A DNA stretch of 64,000 nucleotides. Origin: an uncultured Erythrobacter sp. GTDB lineage: Bacteria; Pseudomonadota; Alphaproteobacteria; Sphingomonadales; Sphingomonadaceae. The stretch is from positions 248,001 through 312,000 of the forward strand of contig CANLVN010000003.1 in assembly GCA_947494705.1 (NCBI GenBank). The letters run 5' to 3'. The notes beneath the pieces are model-generated. The model had not been told where the DNA came from and searched no databases. It saw only the letters and a program-made list of their open reading frames with translations. Below, piece by piece: positions 9,901 to 18,451 of the stretch. The position numbers were made by a program, and so were the translations under genes. How positions within the stretch are numbered: position 1 is the stretch's first letter; each line of letters starts with the position of its first letter.

Positions 9901-12900
9901 CTTCGAACGGAGGGAACGCCGGGGACGGTTTCGGCGGCTTCAGCGAGATTTCGGTGCTTAACCCCGACACGGGCAGTGGATTGGCCGAAGGATTTACGAG
10001 TGTCTATTCCAACGGCCTCGGTGGCGAAATCACAAGCGGGCTCGGTACAGCCGGAGCCGGCACCGGCGGCGAAGCATTCATTCAGTCGCAGGCGGGCAGC
10101 ACGATAACCCTGAATTCGGCTCAGGTTCTCGCAAGCGGACAGGGCGGCGCTGGAAACTCGGGTGTCGCAGGTGAAGGGATCGGCGGATTTGCCGACATCC
10201 GCAGCTTCGATGCTGGCAGCAGTATTGTGATCCAGACCCTTCCAACGGCAACTGTCGGGCAGCTTTCCCAAGGACCCTCGCTGCTTGGCGCGAACGGGAT
10301 TGGTGGAAGTGCGGGCAACGCTGATGGTATCGGCGGTCTTGGTACAGGCGGCGAGGCGGTCGTCAGCGCCGCCAATGGAGGCGTGATCGAGCTTCCCACG
10401 GGAGACACCCTCGCGATGCGTATCACAGCGCGCGGCGCTGGTGGAGGGTCGGGTATTGACGGCGGTACAGGTGGCGACGCTGTTGGCGGGCTCGGCGTAA
10501 TCGAAGCCGATAACGGCACCATCACTGCCGGCAACACCCTGTTTTCAGTTTTTGCCCCGGGCGGAAGCAGTACCAACGTAAACCTCGATATTTCGGGTGG
10601 TAACGGAGATGGCGGTGATCGCCAGATTATCGTCCGCAATAACGGCGAACTCACCATCGAGCTTTTTGGCGGCACCGCTGGCGGCTTTGGTGGCTTTGGT
10701 TCAGGATCGGGCACCGGGGGCAATGGCACGGGTGGTTTGGCATCGCTGGTGGTAGAGGACTCGACGGTCAATTTCGTCGGTCGTTCGATCATCACAGCGC
10801 AGACCTCCGGAGGTGACGGATCGATCGGCGGCATCGGTGCTACTGGAGACGCCACTGCCACTGTCACGAACGGCGTGATCAACATCCTGCCCAATGATCA
10901 GGATCAGGCGATCCTTCTCATCAGCGCCTTGGGTAGCGGCGGCATCGGCAATTCCATCGGAGGAGATGGCGATGGCGGAGATACCACGGTAACAATTGCC
11001 AACAGCGAAGTCGCCGGTGGCAGTCTCATTATCGCGTCTCAGGGCTTCGGCGGTGCAGCTGACACCAACACCGGCACAGGCGGCCGTGGCCGCGGTGGCC
11101 GTGTCGATTTACTGGTCACGGATACGTTTCTCGACTTTGCCGGCGAACTGAACATCAACACGACCGGCGTCGGCGGCACCGCTGCCAATGGCGGAGACGG
11201 TGAAGGCGGGGTTGCCGTTGTCGATCTTTCGAACACCGGGCTCACAATTTTGGCCGCGAATTCGACGCCCGGAGCGCTCAACGTCTTGGCCGAAGGTCTC
11301 GGCGGTGGGGGCGAAATCCAGCTCGGCGGTGCCGATGGCGGCAATATCAATTTCAACGCGAACGACTCCGACCTGACGATCGACGAGATGCTCTTCTCGA
11401 CCAATGCCAGCACGTCATCAACATTTACTGGTGCTCCCGCGGGCAATGTGTTCGGCGGGTTCGCCTCCGTCTCCTTCAATGACGCCTCGACTGTCGATGT
11501 CGACCTTCTGACGCTCCAATCCGAAGCGTCTGGCGGCGACCTGGCGATCGCGCTCGGTGGTGCTATCCAACTGGTGCTTGGCACGACTGGCGGAGCGGGC
11601 AACCCGCAGGTCGACATCGTCAACATCGATCTGTCAGTCGATGCAGATGGCGCTTTCAACAGCGGGCCGGCAAATAACCCCGGTCAGTTCTCGGTCGATG
11701 TACTCTCCGGCGAGTTGCGCGTTACAAATTTCACTGGCAGCGCCGTCGGCGACACTCTCGGTCTTGGAGAGCAAGGGCCCTCGTCCATCTTCGCGAACGA
11801 TTCAGATTTTCTCGTATCGGGGAACCTGATTATCGAGTCACTGGACGACTTCGAGGTCCGCACCCAGGCATTCGGTCTGATCGGCGGGCCGGATCCGCTC
11901 GCTCCGACTGCCAACATCGTCATCACTTCGGCAGGCACCATCCGTATCTTTGGAGACGACGACAATCGCATCAGCTTTGGCGGCGCATCCTTGGGCTTAG
12001 CCTCTCGTGATATCTTGATCGATGCGGAGGCGGTGATCGGGGCATTCGACGTCACCTTGATCTCACTCGAAGAAACAAATCCCGCGATCATCGGCGGTCT
12101 CAGCGATACCGCAAAGGCGACCGGGGAAGGCTACGTGCTTAGCCAGCAGGAAGCAGGCAGGATCGAAGCCGGTTCGTTCTCGTTCCTTCAGACGGTGCTT
12201 CAAGGGAACGGTGACAACGACCCCGATATCATCCTGCGAGACATTCAGGCCTTCGGATCGCTCGACGACGGTGTTTCCTCGATCTCGATCGGCACGGAAG
12301 AGACCGGGATCGTGCGGGTGGAAGGCGAAGTCCTGCTGGTTGAGGCGGCTGCAACGGATTCCCTCAACATCGTTACCGACCGTATCGAGATTGTGACGCC
12401 GGGCGGCATCGGCATCGTCAGCCCAGACATCATCCCAACCGGTATTCTCAACCTTACGGCCAATGATATCTGGGTAGCCGACAGCGCGACCATCGCTCAA
12501 TTGCAGGACGATATCGCATTCGCCGGACGCAACGACCAACTTTCCACGGCGGCTCCGGGTAGCGATGACGCAATCGGTTATGTCGTGGCCGGGTCGGTAA
12601 ACCTCGGAGTTGGAAATTCGTTGTTGGTGCGCAACACCGGTACCACGACGGCGCAAGGGGGCATAACCGTTGCGCAGGTAGGCGGGTTGTCCATCGTAAA
12701 TGTTGATGGCGACAATCCAATCGACGTCTTCGCTTATGGCGCGCGGTTCGATCCGCAAACCGAAACTCTCGTCACAGGCGAGGATTTCTTTGCTGAGGTC
12801 GATTTCAACGACTTCTCCGGATCGACGCTCTACACCGAGACATCGGAATTCAACGATTGTCTGATCAATATCAGCGAATGCGCCGGAGGAGGTAACCCCG

Positions 12901-13256
12901 ATCCGGACCCCGATCCCGATCCCGATCCCGATCCCGATCCGGACCCCGATCCCAACCCGCCGGGCGAAGGCGGCTCTCCGCTCGATGAGCTGCCCGAAGA
13001 GCAAGTCGAGATTGTCGAAGAGGAAGTGGCCCAGATCACCTCCGCAGCCGTCGTCGAGGCCGCTACAGCAACGGTCCAGCAGGTCGAAGTGACCGAACAG
13101 GAAAGCGACAATGACTTTGGTCTCGACTTCCCCGGCTTGGTCGAAGCGGGAAGCCTCGAGGATGAGGAAAATGTCGAGGACCCGGTCGCCAGCGGCGGCG
13201 ATAGCTCGCTCTATGGTCAAGGCGTGACCGGCACCGTCGAAGTGGAAGGTGACTGA
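6918..13256 (+). CDS. Giant two-partner-secreted exoprotein (TpsA, filamentous haemagglutinin-like)
   Basis: 2112 aa. A signal peptide (~1-34) is followed by a TPS-type N-terminal domain (~35-165); VVFYSPTGILVGDNAVFDVGN resembles the NPNGI-type motif of TpsA proteins. The middle (~400-1500) is a long Gly/Asp/Asn-rich region with recurring GGDGGxGG-like turns, as expected for a beta-helix. Near the C-terminus are a C-x6-C pair (in FNDCLINISECAGG), a DP-repeat linker (~1994-2013) and an acidic tail. The mature protein is almost free of lysine and has no other cysteine. C-terminal Cys loops are known to tether some TpsA adhesins such as HMW1 to their pore. It is probably a surface fibre or adhesin. 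The ligand is unknown. Confidence 0.88.
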   Translation: MAKLTKNRSNLMLGCGAAALAIALAATPERAQAQAFQATETVQSGSATRILTGTGTETIEVATPTAIIDWTPDEDGQGNALDFLPTGNTATFQNDPSNPSFAVLNRVLPASNGNVTVFDGTVISQILDGQGLGTPGGTVVFYSPTGILVGDNAVFDVGNLLLTTLDPDPQSFDSFAAGGQLDLFGTEGTTASVVINPGAQIFAVEESSNFAVTAAQIQMLGTSVVNGSTAFIAGEAVSITISNGLFDIQIPVGTNVGSAITIDGFVGGPSSTGVGDNHMIYAVAAAQNNPISMLFSGNLGFDPAQSAGIVNGEIILSANYEVFGRDVDGGTISDGIGATFSENSELTDVSGFILIDSFDATSDLLAIANDTTSIDGDNTNNSVDGNLLLVGRNSAQLNSEGDALLTVSGDVLVSSHGFGSNSQGALDAQGGFASMAAFDSGSIDISGSVRVTADATAGFDTDFRIYGNAAGGSAQIRSEGFINIDGSAEVSADGNTNFFADGVDVGGVFTAGNAGISSDFGGSVLIAGDVGIFAIGDAGGAGNPGSDLVEASSGIGGTASLNVFTSGDITIGGDVSVDAYGIGSDSDSSSPGGTGQGGFANLYIRDAGLIQIDGDLGLEAFARGGDNFSDIGGDALAGAARAFTEFGGTVNIGGDFLAEADAVGGNGVGGGEAFAGSAGIEIRVGEMTVTGSARADSTGTGGDSVSFGGFGGDGGAGNGGLSFLQATANLQETATLTIGLDATVDSSGFGGSGGNGGVGEQTVAPGAGGDGFGGFFGDTNPADPNFNNGAFILGGGDNGILSIGGLTTIIANGRGGAGGNGGLTGQAGADGGNGRGGTAQAGQALLGGTGATALGTVDVGAVNLNADGFGGDGGFGGTTGDPRGNGGDGEGLLALWQASAGTVTAGAVIAQAMGNGGEGLNGGAGTGGSFVGMRTSTGGTLTVDYFAGVASGQGGFGDGGDGATGQGGTAFVRFDSGTTQVLGDILVNADGIGGSSNGGNAGDGFGGFSEISVLNPDTGSGLAEGFTSVYSNGLGGEITSGLGTAGAGTGGEAFIQSQAGSTITLNSAQVLASGQGGAGNSGVAGEGIGGFADIRSFDAGSSIVIQTLPTATVGQLSQGPSLLGANGIGGSAGNADGIGGLGTGGEAVVSAANGGVIELPTGDTLAMRITARGAGGGSGIDGGTGGDAVGGLGVIEADNGTITAGNTLFSVFAPGGSSTNVNLDISGGNGDGGDRQIIVRNNGELTIELFGGTAGGFGGFGSGSGTGGNGTGGLASLVVEDSTVNFVGRSIITAQTSGGDGSIGGIGATGDATATVTNGVINILPNDQDQAILLISALGSGGIGNSIGGDGDGGDTTVTIANSEVAGGSLIIASQGFGGAADTNTGTGGRGRGGRVDLLVTDTFLDFAGELNINTTGVGGTAANGGDGEGGVAVVDLSNTGLTILAANSTPGALNVLAEGLGGGGEIQLGGADGGNINFNANDSDLTIDEMLFSTNASTSSTFTGAPAGNVFGGFASVSFNDASTVDVDLLTLQSEASGGDLAIALGGAIQLVLGTTGGAGNPQVDIVNIDLSVDADGAFNSGPANNPGQFSVDVLSGELRVTNFTGSAVGDTLGLGEQGPSSIFANDSDFLVSGNLIIESLDDFEVRTQAFGLIGGPDPLAPTANIVITSAGTIRIFGDDDNRISFGGASLGLASRDILIDAEAVIGAFDVTLISLEETNPAIIGGLSDTAKATGEGYVLSQQEAGRIEAGSFSFLQTVLQGNGDNDPDIILRDIQAFGSLDDGVSSISIGTEETGIVRVEGEVLLVEAAATDSLNIVTDRIEIVTPGGIGIVSPDIIPTGILNLTANDIWVADSATIAQLQDDIAFAGRNDQLSTAAPGSDDAIGYVVAGSVNLGVGNSLLVRNTGTTTAQGGITVAQVGGLSIVNVDGDNPIDVFAYGARFDPQTETLVTGEDFFAEVDFNDFSGSTLYTETSEFNDCLINISECAGGGNPDPDPDPDPDPDPDPDPDPNPPGEGGSPLDELPEEQVEIVEEEVAQITSAAVVEAATATVQQVEVTEQESDNDFGLDFPGLVEAGSLEDEENVEDPVASGGDSSLYGQGVTGTVEVEGD
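12897..12957 (+). repeat. Six-base tandem repeat encoding a DP-repeat linker
   Basis: A run of GATCCC/GATCCG/GACCCC hexamers inside the TpsA gene encodes about ten Asp-Pro pairs. It separates the Cys-pair segment from the acidic C-terminal tail. Such simple repeats often vary in length between strains by slippage, which here would stay in frame. Confidence 0.85.
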
Positions 13257-13257
13257 G

Positions 13258-16200
13258 ATGACCCGTAAGCCGTTGAAAACAATCGTGTCGCTGTGCACAG
13301 CTGCGGCTGTCGGAGCGACTGCCCTATGGGCCGTGCCCGGCACGACGCAGATGGCGCAGCAACGCTCCTTGTCCTTGCGCGACACATTCCCCGTCGGCTC
13401 CAACGGGCTGTGTGAGGCGCAGATCCAGGCTCCAGAGGCAGGCGCAGGTCTGTTCGATCGCAAGTACAATGTCCTGTGCCGCGATGCAGCGGCTTCGATC
13501 GGGACCTTGTGGGTGGTGCGTGGCCAGCTTGCCAATGAGGCCGCCGAACGCTTCATCGGTCCCGGCGCATCGTGCACCGAACGCGATGGCGCGGACATGC
13601 CCACTGGCCTCGCCGACGGCAAGCGTCTGATCTGCACCAGCGAAGGCAGCATTATCCGCACTGAATTGCTGGTCGGGGAACGTGGCAACCGCACATATGC
13701 CGCAACCGGGCTTGCCGCTTATGGCAAGGCACTGGAGCTCGGCGTCGCTTCGCTTGCCACCGACCAGGTCGTGCCAGGAACCGTCGACATTCCGTTGACC
13801 CAGACGACTGACACGATGGCTTTCGTGCGCCAGCAGGCCGAGAGCATCAACGCCGATCAGGCATTGGCCGAAGCCTATCGCCGCGCCAACAGCGGGGAGT
13901 TCGCGGAAGCTGCGGAATTCTTCTCTGTGTCGGCTCAGTCGATGACCGGCACGAGCGAGACTGAGGCACGGCTAAACGAAGGGTTGCTGCAATCGAACAT
14001 CGGCAACTTCACCGAAGCCCGCCGTCGTTTCGAACAGACGCGCTCCGACGCGAGCGGGAGCCCGGTCCTTGCCCGACTCCAGCGAAATTACGAAGCCATC
14101 GACGCGCTGAACCAGAAGCAGCCCGGGCGTGCGATGGAGATACTGAACACCCCGCTCACGAACGACTTTGGCGATACGTCGGCTCTGCGCGAATTGCGGA
14201 TCGGCCCGGCTATGGCTCGCCGTCTTGCAGCGGAAAGCGAGTCGATGACCGATTCGTCTATCTCGCAGGGACTGACCCCTCTCGAACGCGCGCAATTGCT
14301 CGACGGGCAGGCAGAATATCTGCGTGCCACGGCACTGCGCCTGTCCGGCGACACCAATGCCGCGGCAACCCGGCTGACGAGCGCCAACGCGACACTAGCC
14401 GAAGTGCGCGGGGGGCGTATCTCGTCGATCGTGTGGCTTCGCGCGCAAGTCCTGGGTGAGCTGGCCGAGCTTTCGGAGCTTTCCGGACAGACCGCCGAGT
14501 CAGAAGCGCTACACAGTCAGGCCATCAACCTGCTCTCCATAGCCTATCCCGACTCGCCCGCGCTTTACAGCGCACAGGCGCAATTGGCCGGGCTCTATTC
14601 GCGCACCGGGCGCGAGGGTGACGCGATCGAGCTGTATCGCACCATCGTATCCGAAGCCGAAGGACGTCCGACCCCGTCGCTGCGCAACTATATGGCGAAC
14701 TACTTCGCACTGTTGCTCGCCGATGGAGCCAGCGCGGAAGCGGCCAACGACATGTTCGCCGCCAGCCAGTTGCTCCTGCGCCCCGGCCTCGCCCAGACGC
14801 AGGCCGTGCTGGCACGCGAGCTTTCGGGCGGAAGCGACGAGGCCTCGGCCCTGTTCCGCCGCTCGGTCAATCTCGGCCGTTCGATCCAGCGCACCCGCGC
14901 TTCGGTCGTGGAGCTGGAACCACAGGCTGCGGTCAATCCGCAGGCTGCGCAAGCACTGGCCGAACGCCAGGCGCGTCTCGAATCGCTGCTCGAACAGCAG
15001 AGCGAGGTGCTCCAGAAACTCGCCGAATATCCGCGTTTTCGTGCGGTATCGGGCGGGGCGCTCGACCTTGCCGGGATGCAGGAAATCCTGCGCGAGGACG
15101 AAGCTTATGTGAAGATGGTGACGCTCGATGACAGCGCCTACATGATGTACATCACGCCTGCGGACGCTCTCGCCTATCGTGTTGATGCGACGCCTGAAGA
15201 GCTTGAGGACATGGTCTTTGGCATTCGCGAAACCATCGCGATTGCCGATGGTGGACAGGTTCTGACCCTGCCGTTCGACCTCGAAGCTTCCCGCGACCTC
15301 TATACGCGCCTGTTCGGGCCGGTGGCTGACCGGCTGCCCGGCAATCGCCACATCGTTTTCGAACCGGATGGCGCGATGCTCAAGCTGCCGATCAATCTGC
15401 TTGTCACAGACGATGACAGCGTTGAGCGGTATAACGAGCAGCTCGCTCAGCCTGACGGCGATGACTACGATTTCCGGGGCGTCGCGTGGCTTGGCCGCAA
15501 TTCGCAGATCAGCACTTCGGTCGCGCCCGCCGCATTCCGCGACGTGCGCGCTGCGCCGGCGAGTTCTGCGAACAAGTCCTATCTGGGCCTTGGAGAAAAC
15601 GTGCCGATTTCGGAGACGCCTGGCGTTTCGAACGGCACGCGTTCGGCGCTGGCGGGCGGAGAAAACTGCCTGTGGTCCGAGGGAATCTGGTCGAACCCGA
15701 TCAAGGCGGACGAACTCTACGACGCGGCTCAGCGCTTCGGCGGGGCGCAGTCTGGTCGCACGGAGGTGCTGACGACAGGTAACTTCACCGACAGTGCGAT
15801 CAAGGCGCGCGATGACCTGAACGAATATCGCATCCTGCATTTCGCAACCCACGGTCTGGTCACCGCGCCGCAGGAAGGCTGTCCACCGCGTCCCGCTCTG
15901 CTGACATCTTTCGGCGACGATAGCTCTGACGGGCTGCTGACCTTCGCCGAGATTTTCGGACTGCGGCTTGATGCCGACCTCGTCATCCTCTCGGCCTGCG
16001 ACACGGCAGGGAGCGCGACGGTGGGTGCTACTCTCGAAGCCGGGATCACCTCGGGCGGTGACTTCGCTCTCGACGGGCTTGTGCGCGCTTTTGTCGGCGC
16101 GGGCGGGCGTACGGTCCTGGCGAGCCACTGGCCCGTGCCCGACGATTTCGACGCGACCAAGCGGTTGATTTCGGGGCTTTTCGAAGAAGGCAACACAGAG

Positions 16201-16320
16201 ACGGCAGATGCCCTACGTCGCTCGCAATTGGACCTGATGGATGATGCGGATACCTCGCATCCGTTCTATTGGTCGGCTTTTGCAGTGGTCGGTGACGGGG
16301 CCGTGAAGGTTACGCGCTAA
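13258..16320 (+). CDS. Exported TPR-CHAT caspase-like protease
   Basis: 1020 aa. An N-terminal signal sequence (KPLKTIVSLCTAAAVGATAL) places it in the periplasm or beyond. The centre (~200-560) is alpha-helical with tetratricopeptide-like repeats (for example LAEAYRRANSGEFAEAAEFF). The C-terminus (~690-1020) is a CHAT domain with the catalytic dyad visible: His865 in HFATHG and Cys914 in LSACDT. The domain also has the late GHW-like SHWPVPD and FYWSAFAVVGDG strings. The ATG at 13258 has GGAAGG eight bases upstream, so I prefer it to the GTG at 13249. It starts one base after the tpsA stop. I infer that it processes or surveys the secreted TpsA protein. CHAT proteins beside TPS genes are also known in cyanobacteria. 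Confidence 0.9.
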   Translation: MTRKPLKTIVSLCTAAAVGATALWAVPGTTQMAQQRSLSLRDTFPVGSNGLCEAQIQAPEAGAGLFDRKYNVLCRDAAASIGTLWVVRGQLANEAAERFIGPGASCTERDGADMPTGLADGKRLICTSEGSIIRTELLVGERGNRTYAATGLAAYGKALELGVASLATDQVVPGTVDIPLTQTTDTMAFVRQQAESINADQALAEAYRRANSGEFAEAAEFFSVSAQSMTGTSETEARLNEGLLQSNIGNFTEARRRFEQTRSDASGSPVLARLQRNYEAIDALNQKQPGRAMEILNTPLTNDFGDTSALRELRIGPAMARRLAAESESMTDSSISQGLTPLERAQLLDGQAEYLRATALRLSGDTNAAATRLTSANATLAEVRGGRISSIVWLRAQVLGELAELSELSGQTAESEALHSQAINLLSIAYPDSPALYSAQAQLAGLYSRTGREGDAIELYRTIVSEAEGRPTPSLRNYMANYFALLLADGASAEAANDMFAASQLLLRPGLAQTQAVLARELSGGSDEASALFRRSVNLGRSIQRTRASVVELEPQAAVNPQAAQALAERQARLESLLEQQSEVLQKLAEYPRFRAVSGGALDLAGMQEILREDEAYVKMVTLDDSAYMMYITPADALAYRVDATPEELEDMVFGIRETIAIADGGQVLTLPFDLEASRDLYTRLFGPVADRLPGNRHIVFEPDGAMLKLPINLLVTDDDSVERYNEQLAQPDGDDYDFRGVAWLGRNSQISTSVAPAAFRDVRAAPASSANKSYLGLGENVPISETPGVSNGTRSALAGGENCLWSEGIWSNPIKADELYDAAQRFGGAQSGRTEVLTTGNFTDSAIKARDDLNEYRILHFATHGLVTAPQEGCPPRPALLTSFGDDSSDGLLTFAEIFGLRLDADLVILSACDTAGSATVGATLEAGITSGGDFALDGLVRAFVGAGGRTVLASHWPVPDDFDATKRLISGLFEEGNTETADALRRSQLDLMDDADTSHPFYWSAFAVVGDGAVKVTR

Positions 16321-16342
16321 AGCATCGCAAAGGGGGGCGAGC

Positions 16343-18451
16343 GTGTCAGAAGAGGGGGCTAAGGCCTCAAAGCGGGGGTCGGCGCTTGCTCGCGGGTGGC
16401 GTTCGATACAGCAGGTCGGCACAGTCCAGCTGGTGGCCACCGCTCTGCTGGTTCTTGCTGCTCTCTTCATCGCTCGCTTCAGTTGGGTATTGCCCGGCAC
16501 CGAAGATGCGCCGACGCCGCTGACCAATGATGCCGAGATCGCGCTTTACGATATGCGCGCATGGCTCGCAGCGGACCTCGTCGAGCAGGACGATCGCATC
16601 GTGCTGGTGGTGTTCGACGACGAAGCTCTCATCAACTTGGAAAAGCGTTCGCCCCTGCCGCGCGATGCGCTGGCCGAAGCGCTGCGCAATCTCGACCAGA
16701 TGCAGCCCAAGGCGATCGGGATCGATATTTTGTTCGACCAGCCTCAGGCAGAGGATCAGCAGCTCGTCGATACCTTGCGTTCCATGGAGACGCCGACCTC
16801 GGTTGCTTACGCCAATGTCGCGACCAATGCGAATGACATCGGTTATGCGCAACAGCTCTATCTCGAAGATTTCATGGCCGCGCTCGAGGGCAGCAATTCC
16901 AAGCCGGCGAGCATCCGGCTCGATGAGCAATATGGCGGCACGCGGATCTGGCCGACTATCGTTCCCGAGCTCCCTCCGCTTCTGGGGCGCTCTATGCTGG
17001 CCGATGCGGGCGGCCCGTATGAACCTTTTTCAGGCTATGAAGGCGCGATTGAATACCGGCGTGCGCTGAAGGCCGATTTCGAGGAAGTCGGCGCCGATGG
17101 CGAGACGGTTGAGGTTTCCGTCGAAGAGCCGCTGTTCCAGACACTTTCGATCGAGCTGTTCCTCGATCTCGACCCCATGGTTGCCGAGTTCGTCGCCGAT
17201 CAGATCAGGGGTAAATATGTCCTGATCGGGGGTGACATCATCGATTATGACCGGGTGGAGACGCCGTTCACTTCGTGGACCGGCTTCGAGCCTTCGGGGC
17301 TGTCGGTGCATGGTGAGATCATCGCGCAGATGCTCGACGGTCAGCGCCTGCCAGCCGTGCCGTCGGCCCTGATGTGGGTTATGGCCATAGCGGTGATCGC
17401 GACCGCCGTATTCGCAGGCTTGCTCGAATGGCCCGCGCGCAAGCTGGTGCCGCTTTTGTTCGGACTTGCCGTGTTGTTCGTCGGGATACCCTTCGTGCTG
17501 CACTTCAGCGATGTCGACACCTATGGGCTTCCCGCCGTGGGGTGGCTGGTCGGATGGATCATCGCCTTTACCGCCGTCACCGCCGCCGCTCGTTCGGCAG
17601 GGGCGGCGCAGCGCAGCTTCGCCCAGGGGGCGCTGGGCAAGTATATCCCGCGCGACATCGCAGAGGCGATCATCGACGAGCCCGAACTGCTCGAACTCGG
17701 CGGGCAGAAGCGCGAAATCTATGTGCTGTTTTCCGACCTCGAAGGCTTCACCAAGATGAGCCATGCGATCCCGCCGGAAATGGTCGCCAAGCTGCTCAAT
17801 CGCTATCTCGAACTCCTAAGCAAGGTGGTGCTCGATCATGGCGGCGTGATCGACAAGTATGTCGGCGATGCAGTGGTCGCCTTCTGGGGCGCGCCGATCG
17901 CGCGGCCCGACGATGCCGAGCGCGCGGCCAAGGCAGGTTATGCCATGTGGAAGGCGGGCGAGGACTTCCGAGCCGAAGTCGCAGCGATGGATGCAAGCCT
18001 GCCCAAGATCGGCAAGACCCGCGTTGGTTTGCATTATGGGGAAGCGGTGGTCGGCAATTTCGGCGGCGACACGCGCATCCAGTACACTGCGCTCGGCGAT
18101 TCCATGAACACCGCCGCCCGGCTTGAAGCGGCGAACAAGCCACTTGAATCGAACGTTTCCGCCAGCCGGGAATTCATCGAGAAGTCCAATCCCGACTGGT
18201 GGGTGCCGATGGGTCGCATCGTCCTTCGCGGGCGAGCAAGGCCAGTCGACATCTACCACCCCAAGCCCGGTTTCCCAGAAGAGGATCGGCGCAAACTCGA
18301 AGAAGCTGTTCAGGTTTCCGACACCAACCCTGAACTATCAATCAAGCTCGTAGACGAAGTGGCTGCTGGCCATCCGGATGATTTAGCGCTACAAAATTAC
18401 AGCAATCGCATTCGCAATCTGAATGATGGGGGAGCATATGTTCTCGGATAA
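16343..18451 (+). CDS. CHASE2-domain class III adenylate/guanylate cyclase
   Basis: 702 aa. It has one membrane helix (~27-50), a periplasmic CHASE2 sensor (~75-325; RIVLVVFDDEAL and AIGIDILFDQP), three membrane helices (~338-420) and a cytoplasmic class III cyclase domain (~455-640). The two metal-binding aspartates are D465 (FSDLEGFT) and D509 (DKYVGDAVVAFWG); the preceding K505 is at the adenine-recognition position, favouring cAMP as product. The transition-state Asn/Arg are visible in DSMNTAARLE. The GTG start at 16343 has a clear AGGGGGGCGA site. It shares architecture with the CHASE2-SpoIIE phosphatase across the locus but has a different output. It overlaps the next gene by 14 bases. 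Confidence 0.92.
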   Translation: MSEEGAKASKRGSALARGWRSIQQVGTVQLVATALLVLAALFIARFSWVLPGTEDAPTPLTNDAEIALYDMRAWLAADLVEQDDRIVLVVFDDEALINLEKRSPLPRDALAEALRNLDQMQPKAIGIDILFDQPQAEDQQLVDTLRSMETPTSVAYANVATNANDIGYAQQLYLEDFMAALEGSNSKPASIRLDEQYGGTRIWPTIVPELPPLLGRSMLADAGGPYEPFSGYEGAIEYRRALKADFEEVGADGETVEVSVEEPLFQTLSIELFLDLDPMVAEFVADQIRGKYVLIGGDIIDYDRVETPFTSWTGFEPSGLSVHGEIIAQMLDGQRLPAVPSALMWVMAIAVIATAVFAGLLEWPARKLVPLLFGLAVLFVGIPFVLHFSDVDTYGLPAVGWLVGWIIAFTAVTAAARSAGAAQRSFAQGALGKYIPRDIAEAIIDEPELLELGGQKREIYVLFSDLEGFTKMSHAIPPEMVAKLLNRYLELLSKVVLDHGGVIDKYVGDAVVAFWGAPIARPDDAERAAKAGYAMWKAGEDFRAEVAAMDASLPKIGKTRVGLHYGEAVVGNFGGDTRIQYTALGDSMNTAARLEAANKPLESNVSASREFIEKSNPDWWVPMGRIVLRGRARPVDIYHPKPGFPEEDRRKLEEAVQVSDTNPELSIKLVDEVAAGHPDDLALQNYSNRIRNLNDGGAYVLG

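Noticed and set aside
6918..13256. TpsA as a contact-dependent inhibition (CdiA) toxin
   Set aside because: No VENN motif or C-terminal toxin domain is seen, and no small immunity gene follows; the next gene is the CHAT protease.
12063..13694. Minus-strand open frame of about 540 codons
   Set aside because: Antisense to the end of TpsA and the start of the CHAT gene; includes the complement of the DP repeat as low-complexity residues.
14509..16128. Minus-strand open frame of about 540 codons
   Set aside because: Antisense to the CHAT gene, whose catalytic motifs are clear.
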